The notes below the pieces were generated by a model. That model worked only from the letters and a program-made list of their open reading frames with translations. It did not search any database and was not told the origin of the DNA. A DNA stretch of 41,001 nucleotides from Coriobacteriia bacterium (lineage in GTDB: Bacteria; Actinomycetota; Coriobacteriia; Anaerosomatales; Anaerosomataceae): NCBI GenBank assembly GCA_016933785.1, contig JAFGAG010000031.1:1-41001 (forward strand). Reading direction: 5' to 3'. This document shows, piece after piece, positions 34,185 through 41,001 of this stretch. The position numbers and the translations under genes are program-made. Each line of letters starts with the position of its first letter. The first letter of the stretch is position 1.

Positions 34185-34367
34185 ATGTGGTGGTGGATAG
34201 GAGCGGTCGTTGCGCTGCTGCTCTCAGCGGCTTGAGCACTCGGCCTGTCCGCGGGGGTCGTCCGCGAAGGGTGGAAGGTATGGTCGCTGCGCGTGGCGCC
34301 GTGGTACGCGTTCCACGCGGCATCGGGACTGTTGGGTCTGTGGCTGATGACGCGCGCGGTCGCGTGA
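34185..34367 (+). CDS. Predicted tiny membrane selenoprotein 1 (in-frame TGA at 34233-34235)
   Basis: An ATG at 34185 with AGGGAG upstream starts a frame of 60 residues if the TGA at codon 17 is read through. It reads MWWWIGAVVALLLSAA, then U, then ALGLSAGVV. The first membrane helix (about 3-25) carries the U, a second lies at about 43-58, and a basic-aromatic loop lies between (REGWKVWSLRVAPWY). High GC in third positions continues after the TGA. The TGA is followed 19 nt later by a SECIS-like loop. The next gene has the same layout. The alternative, that it is a 16-residue peptide or a pseudogene, is less likely because the downstream frame keeps a membrane helix and ends 14 bases before the next start. 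No similar known selenoprotein family came to mind. Confidence 0.72.
34250..34266 (+). promoter_or_regulatory. Putative SECIS hairpin in tiny membrane gene 1
   Basis: CGCGG (34250-34254) pairs with CCGCG (34262-34266), leaving the loop GGGUCGU. The loop begins 19 nt after the UGA, as in msrA (19 nt) and close to the third case (20 nt), and contains GGUC, as does the E. coli fdhF SECIS loop. The stem is short, so this is the weakest of the three hairpins. Confidence 0.6.
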
Positions 34368-34381
34368 GGAGGAGACGAGCG

Positions 34382-34600
34382 ATGACGAAGGTGCTCTCTA
34401 TCGGCGGATGGACGCTCCGCGCGCTGGCACTGGTTTGAATGGTGAGCATCGTGCTGTCGGTCATGACAGCAGCCGAGGGGTTCACGAGCGTCACTGCCCT
34501 CCTGCCTGGCGTCGCGTTCCATGCCGTCTGCGCGGTGGCGGGTGTTCAGATGGTGGCGGCGGCGAAGCGGCGCCGCATGCGGGTCACCGAGGCGGCGTAG
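34382..34600 (+). CDS. Predicted tiny membrane selenoprotein 2 (in-frame TGA at 34436-34438)
   Basis: An ATG at 34382 with GGAGGAG upstream starts a frame of 72 residues if the TGA at codon 19 is read through. It reads MTKVLSIGGWTLRALALV, U, MVSIVLSVM. The first helix (about 12-30) carries the U, the second spans about 38-57, and the tail is basic (AAKRRRMRVTEAA). The frame ends in TAG. The next codon after the TGA is ATG, so reinitiation is possible, but that ATG has no ribosome site. The TGA is followed 20 nt later by a 7-bp hairpin with loop GGUCAU. Together with gene 1 and msrA this strongly favours selenocysteine. A standard gene caller would report only an 18-residue stub or a late start. 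Confidence 0.75.
34452..34471 (+). promoter_or_regulatory. Putative SECIS hairpin in tiny membrane gene 2
   Basis: TGCTGTC (34452-34458) pairs perfectly with GACAGCA (34465-34471), leaving the six-base loop GGTCAT. The loop begins 20 nt after the UGA and carries GGUC, as does the E. coli fdhF SECIS loop. Confidence 0.78.
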
Positions 34601-34624
34601 GGAGTGGCTGACAAGGAGCGCAAC

Positions 34625-34897
34625 ATGATGGTGGCATGGGCGACCTTCGCGATCGTGGTCGGGGCCTGGATCGCATTCGGGTATGCGCTGCTGTTCGTGC
34701 CGGAGACCCTCCAGGCGTCGTGGGAATGGGTGCGCGGGCAGAACGTGCTGGTACAGAGCCTCGCGTGGCTGCTCGGGTTGCCCTGGATGATCGCGCTCGC
34801 GGTGTGGCAGTCGGCCTGGGTGGTGTGGGCCAGGTTCGTGGTGATCGCATGCCTGGCCGCTGGCACCGTCGGGTTGTTCGCCCCCTGGCGGCAGTAG
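34625..34897 (+). CDS. Small membrane protein, third gene of the TetR-linked block
   Basis: ATG 34625 follows AGGAG and gives 90 residues; a GTG at 34604 in frame would add seven. Three hydrophobic segments (about 3-22, 43-62 and 66-84) and many Trp and Ala residues are visible (LLFVPETLQASWEWVRGQ between helices 1 and 2). It contains one Cys (VVIACLAAG) and no TGA inside. It starts 25 bases after the end of tiny gene 2, and all three are likely one operon. Confidence 0.8.
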   Translation: MMVAWATFAIVVGAWIAFGYALLFVPETLQASWEWVRGQNVLVQSLAWLLGLPWMIALAVWQSAWVVWARFVVIACLAAGTVGLFAPWRQ

Positions 34898-34901
34898 GTC
34901 C

Positions 34902-35750
34902 TCAGCCTCGGAGGAGCACCGCGTTGTCGGCTGCAAACTGGCGGAACGTCGTCGGTTCCCTGCCGATCAGCACCTGGAGTTCGTCGGTGATCGTGGCCGC
35001 CATGCGAAGCCGTGCCACCAGATAGATGCCGCGCATCACCGTGATGAACGCTCCCGGATGCCCGAGAGCTGCCATGTGTCGCGCGAAGGCCCGGCTCGAC
35101 ACACGCGTGTAGCGCACCGGTCGATCGCACACCTCCGTCAGGATCGCGGCGCACTCGTCGTAGGTGAGCGCCTCAGAGCCTGTGAGTGCATACGCTCGGC
35201 CGAGATGCCCGTCATCGGTCAGCGCCACCACCGCAGCAGCAGCGATATCCCGGACATCGATGAAGCTGGTGCGCCCCCCGCCGGCCGGCACCACGATCTC
35301 ACCGCGCTCTCGGATATCCGCGAGGTGCGTGGTAGAGAGGTTCTGCATGAAGAAACTCGGTCGAAGCATCGTCCAACCGAGACCCGATGCCTTCAGCCGC
35401 TTCTCGATCGCGTGATGCGGCACCACCGGGTTGCGCTCCACACCGAGCAGCGAGAGGAAGACCACCTGACGGACGCCGCGCTCCCGCATCGCAGCGAGGA
35501 ACGGCTCGAACGCGCGGGCATCGCCCATATGCGGCGGGCGCATCAAGAAGACGCGGTCCACGCCTTCAAGAGCGGCTGCGAAGGTGGCGGGATCCTCGAA
35601 ATCGAACAGCACGGATTCCGCGCCTGCTGGAAGCCGAGTGTCGCCTGCCAGGGTCGCGCCGCGGACCTTCGCGCCGCGCTCGAGCAGGCCGCGGATCACC
35701 TCGGCGCCGACATTGCCGGTGGCGCCGGTGACCAGGATGGTTCCGTTCAT
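34902..35750 (-). CDS. NmrA/SDR-type NAD(P)-binding protein
   Basis: The 282-residue protein starts MNGTILVTGATGNVGAEVIRG, the glycine-rich Rossmann motif of atypical short-chain dehydrogenases. LFDFEDPATFAAALEGVDRVFLM and VVFLSLLGVERNPVVPHHAIEKRLKASG are typical of the NmrA-like group, which includes redox sensors and quinone reductases of the QOR2 type. The ATG follows GAAGGGAAC. It is 35 bases downstream of the MarR gene on the minus strand and is probably in the same unit. Confidence 0.93.
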   Translation of the reverse strand: MNGTILVTGATGNVGAEVIRGLLERGAKVRGATLAGDTRLPAGAESVLFDFEDPATFAAALEGVDRVFLMRPPHMGDARAFEPFLAAMRERGVRQVVFLSLLGVERNPVVPHHAIEKRLKASGLGWTMLRPSFFMQNLSTTHLADIRERGEIVVPAGGGRTSFIDVRDIAAAAVVALTDDGHLGRAYALTGSEALTYDECAAILTEVCDRPVRYTRVSSRAFARHMAALGHPGAFITVMRGIYLVARLRMAATITDELQVLIGREPTTFRQFAADNAVLLRG

Positions 35751-35785
35751 CGTGAGGTTCCCTTCGTGAGTGGGATATTGCGAAA

Positions 35786-36220
35786 TCAGCGGTCGCCGAC
35801 GGCTTCGAGTGCACGGGCAGTCACGTCGAGCAGGGATACGAGCTGCGCGATCTCCTCATTGGTGAGCGTTCCTGCCGCGCTCGCACTGATGGTGGTCGCC
35901 GCTGAGGCGAGTCCCGGTAGCGCGGAGGCTGCGCGCGGTGTGAGTTCGAGCAACCGCGATCGTCCGTCGGCTGGATTGGGCCGGAGGTGTGCCCAACCGT
36001 CCCTGACCAGGCGCTCGGCGACGCCTGTCATGGTGGCCCGGTCGGTTCCCAGTCGTTCGGCGATCGTGCCGACCGGGACGGACGAGTCGGCCACCGATAG
36101 CACCACCGCCGCCTGCAGGGCGGTGAGCCCGAAGGCAGCTGCCTCTCGGCCCATGGCCTGCCGGAACAGACGGGCGACGTGGTTCACCAGCTGGCCCAGA
36201 TCGGGGTATGCGTGGTCCAT
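35786..36220 (-). CDS. MarR family transcriptional regulator
   Basis: The 144-residue protein has the MarR winged helix: LTALQAAVVLSVAD, PVGTIAERLGTDRATMTGVAERLVRDGW and the wing RPNPADGRSRLLELT. The ATG follows GGGAGAC. A 9-bp inverted repeat (36239-36270) lies just upstream. The NmrA-like gene follows, so the pair could be a small stress-response unit, controlled by this regulator. Confidence 0.93.
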   Translation of the reverse strand: MDHAYPDLGQLVNHVARLFRQAMGREAAAFGLTALQAAVVLSVADSSVPVGTIAERLGTDRATMTGVAERLVRDGWAHLRPNPADGRSRLLELTPRAASALPGLASAATTISASAAGTLTNEEIAQLVSLLDVTARALEAVGDR

Positions 36221-36238
36221 GCGTGTCTCCCAAAATAC

Positions 36239-36270
36239 TTCGTATACGTACTATCTGCTTAGTATACGAA
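36239..36270 (-). promoter_or_regulatory. Putative MarR operator and promoter region
   Basis: TTCGTATAC (36239-36247) and GTATACGAA (36262-36270) are perfect inverted arms with a 14-base spacer. The region is AT-rich compared with its surroundings, and on the minus strand it includes TATACT-like boxes. Autoregulation by the adjacent MarR is inferred. Confidence 0.72.
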
Positions 36271-36381
36271 CGCCATCACGCATGTCAATCCTTTGCGGTT
36301 GCGGTCGAGCACGTCCTGCGCACTCACGGCACTGCCAACCTTGGCAGGGACTCTCCGAGTCGGTGGACAAAGACAACGCGA

Positions 36382-37119
36382 CTACTCCGCCCGCCCGAAC
36401 CCGACCTCGATCGCGTTCCTCGGGCAGACATCCACGCACGTCTCGCACATGAAGCACTCGGTGGTGCGCATCGCGCCCGCCTGGACCATCTCGGTCACGG
36501 GCAACTGCATCGGGCACGCGCGCGTGCATCTCCCGCATGCGTTGCAGCGACCGGGCACCGCGCGCAGCATGAGGCGCGGGATGCGCAGCGCATGCCCGAC
36601 CTCCTCGCCCGCTATGCCCCACACGCCGAAGGGGCAGAGGTAACGGCAGAATCCGCGCTTGCCGAGGAGCGCCGGCACCAGCGTGAGCGCCACCAGCATG
36701 AAGTACGTGATGAGGTTGCCGGCTTCAGTGAGCGAGACACCATACTCGGTCATGTAGAGCGGGTCGAAGCGCGTCCACACACCAGCCGACGCGAGTGCAC
36801 CTCCCAAGCTTGCTACCCACAGCGCCCAGAAGACGTACTTGAGCGCGGGTAGGAGGACCACACGCTTGAGCGATCGTGTGCCCACCGACTCCCAGAGCTG
36901 CTGGAGGCCGTTGAAGGGGCAGGCCCACCCGCAGAACGATCGGCCGAGGATGAGCGCACTCCCGAACACGCCGAGCCAGAACACGAGCGAGAAGGTGGCC
37001 ACACCTTCGGCTGTGCCCGACAGCATGAGATACGGCGAGTAGTAGTTGAGTGTGATGGGCAGCGCGAGGAAGAAGAGTGCGAGCAGCGCGCGGCGGAGCT
37101 TCTGGCGTCGGGTGTTCAA
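36382..37119 (-). CDS. NapH/YccM-like polyferredoxin membrane protein
   Basis: The 245-residue protein has about five hydrophobic segments, two membrane-side Cys motifs (SFCGWACPFN at 62-70 and FCRYLCPFGVW) and two C-terminal 4Fe-4S clusters (CNACGRCTRACP and CFMCETCVDVCP). Such proteins pass electrons across or along the membrane. The start is a TTG at 37119 after AGGAGAG. No partner reductase is adjacent. The two flavodoxin-like proteins in the window are possible partners, which is only a guess. Confidence 0.9.
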   Translation of the reverse strand: MNTRRQKLRRALLALFFLALPITLNYYSPYLMLSGTAEGVATFSLVFWLGVFGSALILGRSFCGWACPFNGLQQLWESVGTRSLKRVVLLPALKYVFWALWVASLGGALASAGVWTRFDPLYMTEYGVSLTEAGNLITYFMLVALTLVPALLGKRGFCRYLCPFGVWGIAGEEVGHALRIPRLMLRAVPGRCNACGRCTRACPMQLPVTEMVQAGAMRTTECFMCETCVDVCPRNAIEVGFGRAE

Positions 37120-37263
37120 GTTGGACTCTCCTGGATGATCGGGTCCGCGTCGCAGCTGTCACGTGGTGGCCGGGTGGTCATTCCCCATCGAGCGGGCGTT
37201 CTCTGTCAGTATCGGGCGGTATCATCGTACGCGTTCGGTCGCATTCGATAGTGAGGATCACCC

Positions 37264-37893
37264 ATGGACCTCGACACCGGCTTTCGCCCGTCACGTCACG
37301 GCTTTGGCTTCGCCAACACCTGGCGCGATCTGCTCCTCGGCATGGTCGCTTCGCGCGGCCGGTGCGGTGGGATGGTCTTCGCTGCGCTCGATTCGTTCCT
37401 GGCTGGCCACCATCTGCCAGCCGAGGGTCGCAGCACCACGCTTCCGGCCCATACCAGTTCGCTTGCGCGGGCCATCTGGAAGCGCCAGGTCGATAGTGTG
37501 GTGGTTGCGCTCGGCGAGAATCTTTGGCGCTTCGTGCGCTTCACGTACCTACCGTCCACCAACGTGCGCGGCGTCAGCGTGGCGACACGGCAAGAGCTGC
37601 TACCGCTCTTTGACATGATGCGCGGCGGACTGCCTGTCCCGCTGGGGCTCGTGAGCGGGATCGGCCTCACCCAGCTGGCGCGCAACCATCAGGTGCTTGC
37701 ATACGGTGCCGATTTCGAGGAGAGTCGGGCACTCGTGTATATTTACGACCCTAACCATCCGCGCCGGGACGATGTGATTCTCGAGATCCCGATGAATCCG
37801 CGGGCGGGGATCGTGGAGCATATCGGTGCTCGCACGAAGCCGTGGCGTGGTGCGTTCATCGAGCGCTACAAACCATCCGCGCCCATCACTTAG
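37264..37893 (+). CDS. Papain-like cysteine peptidase-type protein
   Basis: The 209-residue protein shows a Cys-His-Asp pattern: RCGGMVFAALDSF (Cys34), ARNHQVLAYG (His142) and YIYDPNHP (Asp162/Asn164). This fits a papain-like fold. No signal peptide is evident, so it may be cytoplasmic. It could be a peptidase, transglutaminase-like or an inactive relative. ATG 37264 follows a GAGGATC box, and it stands 69 bases before the MATE gene on the same strand. Confidence 0.6.
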   Translation: MDLDTGFRPSRHGFGFANTWRDLLLGMVASRGRCGGMVFAALDSFLAGHHLPAEGRSTTLPAHTSSLARAIWKRQVDSVVVALGENLWRFVRFTYLPSTNVRGVSVATRQELLPLFDMMRGGLPVPLGLVSGIGLTQLARNHQVLAYGADFEESRALVYIYDPNHPRRDDVILEIPMNPRAGIVEHIGARTKPWRGAFIERYKPSAPIT

Positions 37894-37961
37894 GCCGTCC
37901 GTCTGTCTCAGGCGGAAAGCACCATCGCGATACCCGGATGTCCGGGCGAGGGATACGACTC

Positions 37962-39353
37962 ATGCAGCAGGAAGCACGTTTGATCGAGGGGCCGGTCGCC
38001 CGCACGCTCGTTCGTTTGAGCGCGCCGATGGTCGTTGCTATGTTCGCGATGGTCGGCTTCAACATCGTTGACACGTTCTACGTCGGCCAGCTCGGTACCC
38101 CCCAGCTCGCCGCCATGGGTTTCACGCTGCCGGTTGTCATGGCGGTGAACTCCATCAGTCTCGGCATCGGTGTCGGTACGACGGCGGTCGTCTCCCAGGC
38201 GATCGGCAGACGCGATACCGAGGGCGTCCGACGCCTTGCGCTGAGTTCGATCCTGCTCGGACTGGCGGTCTCCACCACGATGGCGATCGCTGGACTCGTG
38301 GGAGGTCGTGCGCTCTTCACGACGCTCGGCGCGGAAGGCGATGTGCTCGAGTACGTCATCCAGTACATGTCGGTGTGGTTCCTCGGCCTCCCGTTCGTCG
38401 TCATCCCACAGAACGGCAACAGCAGCCTGCGGGCCACCGGTGATACCAAGACACCCGCCAAGATCATGCTGACCGTACTCGGCATCAACGCTATCCTCGA
38501 TCCGCTGTTCATCTTCGGGTGGGGGCCTGTGCCCGGGTACGGCCTCCGAGGCGCTGCGATCGCGACGGTGCTCTCGCAGACGTGTGCGATGGTCGTCGCT
38601 CTGCTCGTGCTGCATCGCCGCGGCATCCTCGTGCGCGTGAAGATGACCGCCGCTGAGGTGCTTGCCGCGTGGCGCAAGGTCCTGAAGGTCGGCCTGCCGG
38701 CATCGGTCACGCAGCTGATCGCGCCGGTCTCGACGGGCGTGATCACGGCAATCGTGGCCACCTACGGGGTGGCGGCCGTTGCCGGATTCGGTGTGGCGAC
38801 CCGTCTGGAGTCGTTCGCCGTAATGGTGATCAACGCCATCGGCGCGGCGCTCGTGCCGTTCGTGGGGCAGAACTGGGGCGCGGGCAAGAAGGCGCGCGTG
38901 AGTCGCGCGGTGAAGACGGCTCTCGTGATGACCGCCGTGTGGGGCGCGTTCGTGTGGTTGCTCTCACTCGTCGTGGGACGGCCCGCGGCATCCATCTTCA
39001 ATGACGAGCCGGCGGTCATGAACGTCGTCATGGCGTATATGGCGATCGTCTTCCCGAGCTACGCGCTTCTCGGCGTGCTCGTCACCACGCTCAACGCGTT
39101 CAATGCGCTCCACCATGCGGTCAAGTCGATGGCACTGTCGGTGGTGCGCATGTTCGTCCTGTACGTGCCGCTCGCGTACGTCGGCTCGGCACTCTTCGGG
39201 CTCAACGGAGTGTGGTGGGCCGCGTTCATCGGCAACGGACTCACCGGCGTCATCGCCGTGTTGTGGTTCCGCCATCGCTTCCATCAGATGGAAGCCCAGC
39301 CACCACCCGAGGTCTGGGACACCGACTCCGATCACGAGCTGGTTACCGCTTAG
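37962..39353 (+). CDS. MATE family multidrug/organic-cation efflux transporter
   Basis: The 463-residue protein has the MATE layout of about 12 helices: RTLVRLSAPMVVAMFAMVGFNIVDTFYVG, LGIGVGTTAVVSQAIGRRDTEGV, and the second half VGLPASVTQLIAPVSTGVI and PFVGQNWGAGKKARV. MATE pumps use Na+ or H+. The ATG at 37962 follows GAGGG; the longer frame upstream lies over the end of the previous gene. Confidence 0.94.
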   Translation: MQQEARLIEGPVARTLVRLSAPMVVAMFAMVGFNIVDTFYVGQLGTPQLAAMGFTLPVVMAVNSISLGIGVGTTAVVSQAIGRRDTEGVRRLALSSILLGLAVSTTMAIAGLVGGRALFTTLGAEGDVLEYVIQYMSVWFLGLPFVVIPQNGNSSLRATGDTKTPAKIMLTVLGINAILDPLFIFGWGPVPGYGLRGAAIATVLSQTCAMVVALLVLHRRGILVRVKMTAAEVLAAWRKVLKVGLPASVTQLIAPVSTGVITAIVATYGVAAVAGFGVATRLESFAVMVINAIGAALVPFVGQNWGAGKKARVSRAVKTALVMTAVWGAFVWLLSLVVGRPAASIFNDEPAVMNVVMAYMAIVFPSYALLGVLVTTLNAFNALHHAVKSMALSVVRMFVLYVPLAYVGSALFGLNGVWWAAFIGNGLTGVIAVLWFRHRFHQMEAQPPPEVWDTDSDHELVTA

Positions 39354-39438
39354 CCGCTTCTCGCAACCGCTCATCGGGTATACGCTTCGATGGTCCGCAG
39401 GTCGTCGCCAGTGGATCATCGAGCAAAGGAGTACCGGG

Positions 39439-39942
39439 ATGCGTACGGTGTTGGTCGTCTATGGAACGAAGTCGGGCTGTACGGCAGGTATCGCAGAGCG
39501 GATCGGCATCGCGCTCGGCGAGAGCGGCATCACCGCCGAGGTGAAGGCTGCGCAGGACCGCCCGGACCCCTCCGCGTATGACGCGGTCATCGTCGGCAGC
39601 GGCGTCAGGGCAGGGATGTGGCACGCATCTGTGAAGCAGTGGCTGCTGGCCAATGCGCCAGCCCTCCGGGGCAAGCCCGTCGCACTGTTCACCGCGTGCC
39701 TCACGATGGCGACCGATCCCGCCAAGGCCGATGAGGTGCGTGCCTATACCGACCCCCTGATCACCGAGACCGGGATCGAGCCCGTCGATGTGGGGCTCTT
39801 CGCCGGCATGAACGACCCCAGGGCGTTCTCGCTGCCCGAGCGCCTCGTCATGAAGGCCATGAAGGCGCCCGAGGGCGACTTCCGCGACTACGCCGCGGTC
39901 GACGCGTGGACGCGCGGCCTGGCCGAGAGAATGGGCCTGTGA
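39439..39942 (+). CDS. Flavodoxin-domain protein
   Basis: The 167-residue protein has a flavodoxin-like fold of the HemG-like type: TVLVVYGTKSGCTAGIAERIG (FMN phosphate loop), YDAVIVGSGVRAGMWHASVKQWL, and ALFTACLTM. It has no export signal, unlike the related protein at 18035. ATG 39439 follows AAAGGAG. Its stop overlaps the next start (TGATG). Confidence 0.92.
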   Translation: MRTVLVVYGTKSGCTAGIAERIGIALGESGITAEVKAAQDRPDPSAYDAVIVGSGVRAGMWHASVKQWLLANAPALRGKPVALFTACLTMATDPAKADEVRAYTDPLITETGIEPVDVGLFAGMNDPRAFSLPERLVMKAMKAPEGDFRDYAAVDAWTRGLAERMGL

Positions 39943-40835
39943 TGGCCGCACGCAACCACACGTGGCTCGCGGCGCTCTGTGTCGTGATCGCGCTCGGCGC
40001 TGGCGTGACCGCCGCGATCGGCGTGTTCGCGCGCGGCAGTGGTGCCACCGAGCATGCCACGAGCATCCGCGGCGAGGAGTTCGAGTACGCGACCGACGGT
40101 GTCTACGCGTACAACGCCGAACGCGTGGTCGCCGAGGGGGTGGGCTGGGACGCGCTCACGCTGTTCGTCGCCGTTCCCGTACTGCTCATCGCGAGTCCGT
40201 TCGTGGCGCGTGGGTCGCTGAGGGGCCGCCTCCTTGCAGCGGGCATCCTCGGCTATCTCGTCTACCAGTACCTGATGTATGCGGTGTTCTGGGCGCTCGG
40301 ACCGCTCTTCCCGGCCTTCATCGTGCTCTATCCGCTGAGCTTCATCGCACTACTCTGGATCGTTACGACGATCGACGTGTACTCGCTACCTGCTCGCTTC
40401 TCGGAGAGTTTCCCCCGCCGCTCCATGGCCATATTCAGCGGTGTGATGGGGCTTCAGCTTGTCGCGATGTGGGTCCCGAGGATCGCCACGGGCCTCTCGG
40501 GCGATCTCGCGGGCGCAGGCCTCATGGGCACGCCGACACTCGCGGTGCAGGCGCTCGACCTCGGCATCATCGTGCCGCTGGCGTTCGCCACCGCAGTGTT
40601 CGCATGGCAGCGCAAGCCAGTCGGCTACCTGCTGGCGGCCGTATTCTCGGTCAAGGGCGTGACGATGTCGGGCGCCATCGTGGCGATGCTCGTGTCCGCC
40701 TGGATCGTGGAGGGGAAGCTGGACGCAGCGCCCTTCGCGCTCTTCTCCGCGGCCACGCTGATCGCCGGGACGATCGCGGTCCTCGTGATGCGCAGCGTCC
40801 GTGAGGACACGGTTTCCACACGAGCGGTGGCGTGA
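39942..40835 (+). CDS. Polytopic membrane protein, unknown
   Basis: The 297-residue protein has about eight hydrophobic segments, with an N-terminal helix, a 40-residue outer loop (GATEHATSIRGEEFEYATDG) and further helices from residue 72 on. No family was recognised. It is translationally coupled to the flavodoxin gene and to the next partial gene, so a shared role in membrane electron transfer is possible but not shown. Confidence 0.8.
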   Translation: MAARNHTWLAALCVVIALGAGVTAAIGVFARGSGATEHATSIRGEEFEYATDGVYAYNAERVVAEGVGWDALTLFVAVPVLLIASPFVARGSLRGRLLAAGILGYLVYQYLMYAVFWALGPLFPAFIVLYPLSFIALLWIVTTIDVYSLPARFSESFPRRSMAIFSGVMGLQLVAMWVPRIATGLSGDLAGAGLMGTPTLAVQALDLGIIVPLAFATAVFAWQRKPVGYLLAAVFSVKGVTMSGAIVAMLVSAWIVEGKLDAAPFALFSAATLIAGTIAVLVMRSVREDTVSTRAVA

Positions 40836-41001
40836 TGCGGCCCGGACTCCGTGCGGCCCGCTCTCTGACGGTCGCAGTGACAGCCCTCATGGCGCTGCAG
40901 TCGGCACTGGGGCTGCTCGTACCGGGCGTCTACCGGGATGTCGCATGGATCCGCGCCGCATGGTTCGGCAACGACATCGTCACCCTCGCGGTGGCGGTCC
41001 C
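40835..41001 (+). CDS. Membrane protein, cut by window end (partial)
   Basis: ATG 40835 overlaps the stop of the previous gene (TGATG). The 55 visible residues (MRPGLRAARSLTVAVTALM, LVPGVYRDVAWIRAAWF, VTLAVAVP) form the start of a membrane protein with a first helix at 11-33. The rest lies outside the window, so no family is assigned. Confidence 0.75.
   Translation, partial: MRPGLRAARSLTVAVTALMALQSALGLLVPGVYRDVAWIRAAWFGNDIVTLAVAV

Noticed and set aside
34439-34600. Independent gene that starts at the ATG just after the TGA in tiny gene 2
   Set aside because: No ribosome site precedes it, while ATG 34382 has an excellent one, and the hairpin sits at the SECIS distance.

Overview
The window is 41 kb of GC-rich, densely coded bacterial DNA. 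Genes on both strands overlap by 1-8 bases in many places, GTG and TTG starts are common, and promoters look like ordinary sigma70 sites. Rubrerythrin, two flavodoxin-like proteins, a NirJ/AhbC-like radical SAM enzyme, a polyferredoxin, a TIGR00300 ornithine cyclodeaminase and an ECF sigma/DUF5667 pair suggest an anaerobic or microaerophilic actinobacterium, most likely of the Coriobacteriia. That placement is inference. No tRNA, rRNA, transposase, integrase or CRISPR array was seen.

Layout. 1-3.7 kb: end of an unknown gene, then purD, a HemW-like radical SAM gene, purE and a small membrane protein. 3.7-5.5 kb: DUF427 gene (minus) and the TIGR00300 enzyme. 5.6-9.3 kb: an overlapping msrA-msrB-membrane protein-histidine kinase-rsgA series. 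9.3-14.5 kb: a membrane protein with a small partner, a flavin reductase, an ECF sigma factor with a DUF5667 protein and a secreted repeat protein, and a radical SAM/SPASM enzyme. 14.7-20 kb: NhaP2/CvrA-type antiporter with an apparent AUA start, MBL hydrolase, a possible structured RNA, TetR with two operators facing a Tat-lipoprotein flavodoxin, and a HAMP protein. 20.4-25.6 kb: LiaF-like protein, typA, a PHP-glycosyltransferase fusion. 25.6-31.6 kb (minus): ATP-grasp enzyme, N-formylglutamate amidohydrolase, toroid protein, ArsC, rubrerythrin, SulP. 31.7-41 kb: Dabb, TspO, PhzF, a TetR-linked block of tiny membrane genes, NmrA/MarR pair, polyferredoxin, papain-like protein, MATE pump, flavodoxin and membrane proteins.

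The main discovery is selenocysteine decoding at three places. In msrA (5587-6072) the catalytic Cys codon of the GCFW motif is an in-frame TGA, followed by a SECIS-like hairpin. In the TetR-linked block, two consecutive tiny membrane protein genes (34185-34367 and 34382-34600) are each interrupted by an in-frame TGA in the first transmembrane helix. Each TGA is followed, at nearly the same distance as in msrA (19-20 nt), by a hairpin whose apical loop starts GG and contains GGU (GGUUC, GGGUCGU, GGUCAU). The two tiny genes would be new membrane selenoproteins, and with the third membrane gene and the TetR regulator they form a candidate undescribed system. Standard gene callers miss both genes and truncate msrA.
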